Assembly: GCA_964634565.1 (NCBI GenBank)
Contig: CAZWLP010000004.1
Span: forward strand, 25,133-89,132
Length of the DNA: 64,000 bases
Direction of reading: 5' to 3'
From: JAUVKT01 sp964634565
GTDB lineage: Bacteria > Bacteroidota > Bacteroidia > Bacteroidales > VadinHA17
In this document: positions 62,684 to 64,000 of the stretch, one piece after another
How positions within the stretch are numbered: the first letter of the stretch is position 1
How the letters are laid out: every line of letters begins with the position of its first letter
The notes under the pieces: generated by a model
What the model saw: only the letters and a program-made list of their open reading frames with translations
Told to the model about the DNA's origin: nothing
Database searches by the model: none
Program-made: the position numbers and the translations under genes

Positions 62684-63781
62684 ATGTACAGAAATAAATT
62701 ACAAAGATTTTCAGCCATACTCATGGTAATATATTTATCAGTCTTATTAGGATCCTGTAGCAGGACAGAAGATAAAGCCGACCTCAGGAATGTTATTCTT
62801 ATGATCGGTGATGGGATGGGAGTGTCACAGATATATGCAGGTATGACCGTTAATAACGGAAGCCTGACCATTACTGAATCCAGTCACATCGGTTTTATTA
62901 AGACTAATTCATTCGATAATTACACAACTGATTCAGCGGCAGGAGGGACGGCAATAGCTACCGGTGTAAAAACAAGGAACGGTATGATAGGCATGGGACC
63001 AGATTCTCTGCCGGCACCTTCCATTCTAGAGATAGCTGACCGGCATGGTATGAGAACAGGCCTGGTGTCAACATCAGCCATTACCCACGCTACGCCTGCA
63101 TCTTTTATTGCCCACCAGGTTAGTCGTTACATGTACGAAGAAATAGCGCTTGATTTTTTGACGACGGATATTGATGTATTTATAGGTGGCGGAAGAAGTC
63201 ATTTCATTAACAGGAAAGACGGAAGGGATTTACTTGAAGAATTGAGGAATAAAGGCTATAGTGTTTATGATGACCCTGCTTCCATTATGGAAGTTGAGGC
63301 AGATAAGTTAGCAGTATTAACAGCCGATATACACAACCCTCCCTGCTCAGAGGGCAGAGGAGATATGCTCCCTGTTGCAACAGCCGGTGCTATTAAGGTG
63401 CTTGACAGCAGCGATAAAGGATTCTTCCTTATGGTAGAGGGTTCACAGATCGATTGGGGTGGTCATGATAATAATATTGATTACGTAGTTGATGAATTAC
63501 TGGATTTTGACAGAGCTGTGAAGGAAGCTGTAGAGTTTGCTACGGAAGATGGTAATACTCTTGTTATAGTAACAGCTGATCATGAATGCGGTGGACTTTC
63601 ACTCATTGATGGCAATATCCAAACAGGTGATCTTGAAAGTCATTTTTCAACCGGTAATCATACGGGAGTTATGGTACCTGTATTTGCTTTTGGTCAGGGT
63701 GCAGAGGAGTTTACCGGTGTTTATGAAAACACAGATATAATATTGAAGCTAAGAAGGCTTCTGGGATTCAGTCAGGAGTAA
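62684..63781 (+). CDS. Alkaline phosphatase lipoprotein
   Basis: The 365-residue protein has a lipoprotein signal (YLSVLLGSC, Cys near residue 25). The catalytic core shows MIGDGMG (metal), YTTDSAAGGTAIATG with the nucleophilic Ser, THATPASFIAH, VEGSQIDWGGHDN, TADHECGG and GNHTG in the order of the alkaline phosphatase superfamily. It is shorter than E. coli PhoA (about 450) but all metal-binding motifs are present. It should release phosphate from organic esters in the periplasm or at the outer membrane. It stands alone; no Pho box was identified. Confidence 0.95.
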   Translation: MYRNKLQRFSAILMVIYLSVLLGSCSRTEDKADLRNVILMIGDGMGVSQIYAGMTVNNGSLTITESSHIGFIKTNSFDNYTTDSAAGGTAIATGVKTRNGMIGMGPDSLPAPSILEIADRHGMRTGLVSTSAITHATPASFIAHQVSRYMYEEIALDFLTTDIDVFIGGGRSHFINRKDGRDLLEELRNKGYSVYDDPASIMEVEADKLAVLTADIHNPPCSEGRGDMLPVATAGAIKVLDSSDKGFFLMVEGSQIDWGGHDNNIDYVVDELLDFDRAVKEAVEFATEDGNTLVIVTADHECGGLSLIDGNIQTGDLESHFSTGNHTGVMVPVFAFGQGAEEFTGVYENTDIILKLRRLLGFSQE

Positions 63782-63854
63782 TCCATTTTTAAATTCTATT
63801 TCCAGGGGCTCGTTTTTTTGGTCCTTACCGAATTATGGTATTAGGAATCAGAAT

Positions 63855-63990
63855 CTTAATTATTAAGCTATCCGGAAGATAGGGCATTGTTCCAGCGAGA
63901 TTACGTCGGCAACTTCGTTACCTCGGTGATCTCGAATATGGGAGTAACTAAAAGGGGAGGAGCGTCAATAAGTTTGCCGGTGGCAAACTT
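63855..63990. repeat. Hairpin-rich segment at the right window edge
   Basis: Four dyads follow each other: CTTAAT/ATTAAG (63855-63867), CTATC/GATAG (63868-63882), a long hairpin at 63896-63934 (CGAGAT/ATCTCG outer stem, GGCAAC/GTTACC inner stem with one mismatch) and AAGTTTGCC/GGCAAACTT with a 3-nt loop (63970-63990). The GC content is visibly higher than in the neighbouring gaps. It resembles a REP-like or mobile-element end, but it is cut by the window. Confidence 0.5.
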
Positions 63991-64000
63991 TAGCGACTAG

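Noticed and set aside
1..64000. CRISPR arrays, tRNA and rRNA genes, integrases, prophage genes
   Set aside because: No regularly spaced repeats, no tRNA-like T-loop/anticodon structure and no recombinase or phage protein were seen in the window.

Overview
The window looks like the chromosome of an AT-rich, free-living Bacteroidota, probably near the Bacteroidales/Marinilabiliales. The evidence is a SusC/SusD pair, a HmuY/TonB-receptor operon, many LytS/LytTR two-component systems, full-length double FtsX-type permeases ending in the usual NPxxxLRxE tail, many lipoproteins with an SC lipobox, and several perfect TAnnTTTG -7 boxes of the Bacteroidota housekeeping type. No tRNA, rRNA, CRISPR array, integrase or transposase gene was seen. 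Taxonomy is inferred from gene content only.

Layout. 1-7 kb (minus strand): the edge of a GNAT-type gene, a beta-CASP metallo-hydrolase, an M16 peptidase and a secreted LamG/beta-propeller protein. A repeated intergenic cassette (hairpin, pyrimidine tract, -7 box) lies in front of two of these genes. 7-11 kb (minus): a three-gene haem-uptake-like operon (PKD lipoprotein, TonB receptor, HmuY-like lipoprotein). 11-18 kb (minus): a secreted YD-repeat-like protein, an S41 protease lipoprotein, a 1151-residue PD40 multi-propeller protein and a short PD40 lipoprotein. A LytS/LytTR pair is divergent from these (18.4-20.2 kb).

20-39.5 kb holds the most distinctive locus: five paralogous MacB/FtsX-family permeases, two NtrC-type response regulators with intramembrane-type sensor kinases, and a secreted aspartyl-protease/PDZ lipoprotein. 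No ATP-binding subunit, membrane-fusion adaptor or TolC-like gene is present. Two of the permease genes, each next to one regulator pair, share the same upstream architecture: a palindrome, about 72 bp, a sigma-54-like TGGCA-N8-GTTT element with GG-N10-GT spacing, about 67 bp, then the ATG.

39.9-44.6 kb: SusC/SusD without carbohydrate-active enzymes, ended by a strong terminator. 44.9-57.7 kb: a dense LytS/LytTR region (three kinases, two response regulators, one stand-alone LytTR protein) mixed with secreted hydrolases (M61, S12, S41) and xth. 57.8-64 kb: a pirin pseudogene with an internal deletion, an SDR oxidoreductase, a CNNM/CBS protein, a FeoB membrane domain lacking its G domain, an HsmA-family membrane protein and an alkaline phosphatase. 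The window ends in a short hairpin-rich segment.

Taken together the genes describe a cell-surface and envelope region: nutrient import (haem, SusCD, Fe2+), secreted proteolysis, and sensing systems coupled to permeases and hydrolases.
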